Part shown: piece by piece, positions 61,722 through 64,000 of the stretch | How positions within the stretch are numbered: the stretch's first letter is position 1 | Layout: each line of letters begins with the position of its first letter | Assembly (NCBI GenBank): GCA_964498065.1 | Contig: CAZCFZ010000010.1 | Coordinates: forward strand, 1 to 64,000 | Origin: FEN-1297 sp964498065 | GTDB lineage: Bacteria; Bacteroidota; Ignavibacteria; Ignavibacteriales; Ignavibacteriaceae | Length of the DNA: 64,000 nt | Direction: 5' to 3' | The notes under the pieces: model-generated | What the model was told of the DNA's origin: nothing | Seen by the model: only the letters and a program-made list of their open reading frames with translations | Databases searched by the model: none | Translations under genes and position numbers: made by a program

Positions 61722-64000
61722 TTATTTCAATTTTATCATTTTTTTTACTTCCAAATTATTTCCGAATTTTACAGAATACATATATATGCCGCTGGAAACA
61801 TCCTGCCCCATCATATTTTTTCCATTCCAAACGACCCTGTGTCTACCGGCGGATTGAAAACTATCAACTAAAGAATTTATCTCTTCGCCTTTAATATTGT
61901 ATATAAATAATTTTACAAATCCGTTTTTGGGTAATTCATATTCAATGGATGTACTCGGATTAAAAGGATTCGGGTAATTTTGATAAATCTTAAAATTATC
62001 CGGAACCTGTTCATTAGTTTGAGTAATTGAAGTAACATAATTCGGTAAAGAAGTAGAAAACATACCGCGGCCGTGTGTAGCTGCATACATTGTAGTATCG
62101 GAACTTCTAAAAACTAAGCTGGCAACGGAAACATTCGCTAAGCCGTTATTCTCTTGAATCCAATTAGTTCCGTCATTTGTTGACGAAAAAACACCGAGAT
62201 CAGTACCAACATACAAATAACCGTTTGCATAAGGATTTAATAATATACAATTAACCGGAATATTTGGAAGATCACCGGAAACATTAGTCCAGGTATTTCC
62301 ATAATCAGTAGTTTTATATACTTTTTCATTCGATAAAAAACCTGAAAAGGTTATATAAGCAATTGAAGAATTGCCGTTATTAATTGCGATTCCTTTGCAC
62401 CAGGCATTTGGTAGATTATTATCTCGTTCATTCCAAGTTGATCCGCCATCAGTTGTAAACCATAATTTTCCATTTGTACAACCGACATAAATAACAGATG
62501 AGTTTCCTTTGGCAATTGTAATTGCAGAAATATAATCATTAGCGGAAGAACTGCTACCTTCCCCGGTTAAATCGCCGCTTAAAGAATCCCAATTTGCAGC
62601 GCCATCTGAGGTTTTCCAAAGTCTGTACGTGCCTGCAATAAGAACTGATGGATCATTCGGATCCATTGTATACGGAGTAATAAATAATGTTCTATCCGTT
62701 GTTTCATTATTTGAATTGACCGGAATACCATTATGAGCCGGACTAAAACCGGATCCTCCATTAGTGGATTTAAAGAAAGTAAAATTAGGCTGTTCTGCAT
62801 AAATAATATTCGGATTATTATAATCAACTTGTACAACGCCGCCGTCTCCCCCTAAGATATTAGTCCAATTTTGGCTTCCGGTTGATTTAAGAGTATAGTT
62901 GTCTTGTGTCCCTCCATAATAATTTGTGCCGGTCGGTGAAACCGCTCCATAATAAAATTGTGTAATGAATAAATTGTTGTTAATAGCATTCCATGAAAGA
63001 CCGCCATTTCCGGTTACATAAATCCCGCCGTCATTTCCGACATATATAACACTGTGATTTGAAGGAGCGAAGACTATCGCATGCATATCGGGATGAACAA
63101 AGGGATTTAAATCTCCCTTCTTGTACGCATTAGTAATTCGAGACCAGCCGGTGCCGCTGTCTGTAGACTGCCATAAATCTATACCTCCAACCCAGATTGT
63201 AGAAGAATTTGTAGGATCAACAGCAAGAGTGTTGTTATACCAGCCTTGTTTACCTGTATAAGTAGCGCTCCCATTAGTTGCAGGTCCCGGAATTTTAGTT
63301 ATTGAATTCCAGCTGTTACCTCCGTCTGTAGTATATGCCATAAATCCTACCTGATAGGAACTCTTATCCATGAAAGAAGCATAAACTACTTTTGGATTTG
63401 AAGCCGAGCCTGCTATTTCAATTCTTCCCATTCCGGATTGAGAATAATTTTCACTAAAATTATTTCCGCCGTCAGTGCTTCTCCAGATTTGTGATTGTGT
63501 AAATAATCCTAAGGTTGTAAAAATAGTTGTAGGATTTGTATAATTAACAATAACATCCATGCAGCCGTCTTCACTGTTGGAAGCAGCATTGATTGATTCG
63601 GTAAAAGAACTTCCGCCATCCGTTGATTTAAAAAGACCGGCTCGCGTGGCAGCATAAATAGAATTTGTTGTACTGTCAATTACTAAGCGATTAACAAAAT
63701 AAAAATTAGAATTATTAGTTGAACTTAGTTGATTCCAAGTTGCTCCGGCATCGATGGATTTGAAAATGCCCGCTCCTCGTATATAATCATAATTATTAAA
63801 ACCCTCACCCGTTCCGGCATAAATAACATTTGAATTGTGGGGATCCATAACCATGGAACAAACCGCAAGGTTCGCCATATGATCATCCAGCGGAAACCAA
63901 TTGGTGCCTCCGTTTGTTGTCTTCCAAATTCCGCCGCTTACAGATCCGAGATAAACAATATTAGCATTAGTCGGATTAACAACAATTGCACGAATTCTTC
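61722..64000 (-). CDS. Asp-box (BNR/VPS10-type) repeat secreted protein with T9SS sorting tail (N-terminus beyond window)
   Basis: At least 759 residues. The frame is open to the window edge, upstream of an internal Met at 63878 (the preceding residues GSVSGGIWKTTNGGTNWFP are also repeat sequence), so the true start is outside. The protein has many repeats of the form SxDGGxTW or its variants (TTDGGNSWNS, STDSGTGWSR, TTDGGSTWNE), the Asp-box of sialidase/sortilin beta-propellers. The last about 85 residues form the Type IX tail (IYQNYPNPFNPSTSIEYELP, then SGIYMYSVKFG). It is presumably an exported or surface beta-propeller. A catalytic function is not shown; family annotations as glycosidase are not reliable here. 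Confidence 0.88.
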   Translation of the reverse strand, partial: RIRAIVVNPTNANIVYLGSVSGGIWKTTNGGTNWFPLDDHMANLAVCSMVMDPHNSNVIYAGTGEGFNNYDYIRGAGIFKSIDAGATWNQLSSTNNSNFYFVNRLVIDSTTNSIYAATRAGLFKSTDGGSSFTESINAASNSEDGCMDVIVNYTNPTTIFTTLGLFTQSQIWRSTDGGNNFSENYSQSGMGRIEIAGSASNPKVVYASFMDKSSYQVGFMAYTTDGGNSWNSITKIPGPATNGSATYTGKQGWYNNTLAVDPTNSSTIWVGGIDLWQSTDSGTGWSRITNAYKKGDLNPFVHPDMHAIVFAPSNHSVIYVGNDGGIYVTGNGGLSWNAINNNLFITQFYYGAVSPTGTNYYGGTQDNYTLKSTGSQNWTNILGGDGGVVQVDYNNPNIIYAEQPNFTFFKSTNGGSGFSPAHNGIPVNSNNETTDRTLFITPYTMDPNDPSVLIAGTYRLWKTSDGAANWDSLSGDLTGEGSSSSANDYISAITIAKGNSSVIYVGCTNGKLWFTTDGGSTWNERDNNLPNAWCKGIAINNGNSSIAYITFSGFLSNEKVYKTTDYGNTWTNVSGDLPNIPVNCILLNPYANGYLYVGTDLGVFSSTNDGTNWIQENNGLANVSVASLVFRSSDTTMYAATHGRGMFSTSLPNYVTSITQTNEQVPDNFKIYQNYPNPFNPSTSIEYELPKNGFVKLFIYNIKGEEINSLVDSFQSAGRHRVVWNGKNMMGQDVSSGIYMYSVKFGNNLEVKKMIKLK

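Overview
The window comes from an AT-rich, Gram-negative bacterium that is most likely a member of the Ignavibacteria (Bacteroidota/Chlorobi group). This rests on Type IX secretion C-terminal sorting tails of the YPNPFNP type on the proteins at both window ends, a PorW/SprE-like TPR lipoprotein, Chlorobium-style double-cluster ferredoxins, and strong house-keeping homology throughout. It is a draft assembly. Three runs of exactly 100 N (1184-1283, 3171-3270, 5282-5381) are scaffold gaps, and two of them cut genes. One gap creates a false HisS-Lgt fusion.

Layout. 1-1071: truncated S1/P1-nuclease-like secreted protein. 1480-4844: rlmB, lgt (partial), hisS (partial) and a PTS IIA protein. 5130-6686: a dehydrogenase interrupted by a gap. 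6862-13485: a nitric-oxide/hemerythrin region. An NsrR-like Rrf2 regulator, a NapH/NosR-like polyferredoxin, the Ric di-iron repair protein and quinol NO reductase form one operon. A second hemerythrin lies beyond it. An isolated, very AT-rich SIR2-like gene is wedged in between. 13649-18795: OsmC, FmdB, YihY, PurL and a glutamine amidotransferase. 18982-21417: an MFS exporter and an MscS channel. 21518-22980: a tripartite HipBST toxin-antitoxin operon with three evenly spaced operator-like repeats in front. 23161-34835: a complete fatty-acid beta-oxidation operon (acyl-CoA ligase, FadN-type bifunctional enzyme, thiolase, acyl-CoA dehydrogenase, dienoyl-CoA-reductase-like SDR, thioesterase, exonuclease). 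It diverges from a RamB/ScfR-like regulator, with a 14-bp perfect palindrome between them.

35008-41200: threonine aldolase, a tightly packed operon EamA-acyP-ispF-dedA-lnt, and era. 41386-43115: an ECF sigma factor with a membrane anti-sigma candidate, divergent from a small membrane protein. Both directions carry the same candidate promoter (TGTAACC, 17 bp, GTC). 43246-47640: trxB, queG, a Rieske protein, a metallo-hydrolase and two paralogous ferredoxins, each followed by its own hairpin. 47850-49173: a LemA/TPM pair. 49353-51604: a three-gene module with a secreted YidD-like protein and two related envelope proteins. 51519-55228: an acyl-CoA dehydrogenase, rlmN, a SPOUT methyltransferase and an AlbA_2-domain protein. 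55611-64000: a PorW-like lipoprotein, PII, SecA and a truncated Asp-box-repeat secreted protein.

Non-coding DNA carries several families of short palindromic repeats. The clearest is a 119-bp element with 15-bp terminal inverted repeats, present twice (6728-6846 and 43120-43238) with a single base difference, each time exactly between two convergent genes. I saw no tRNA, rRNA, CRISPR array or transposase gene.
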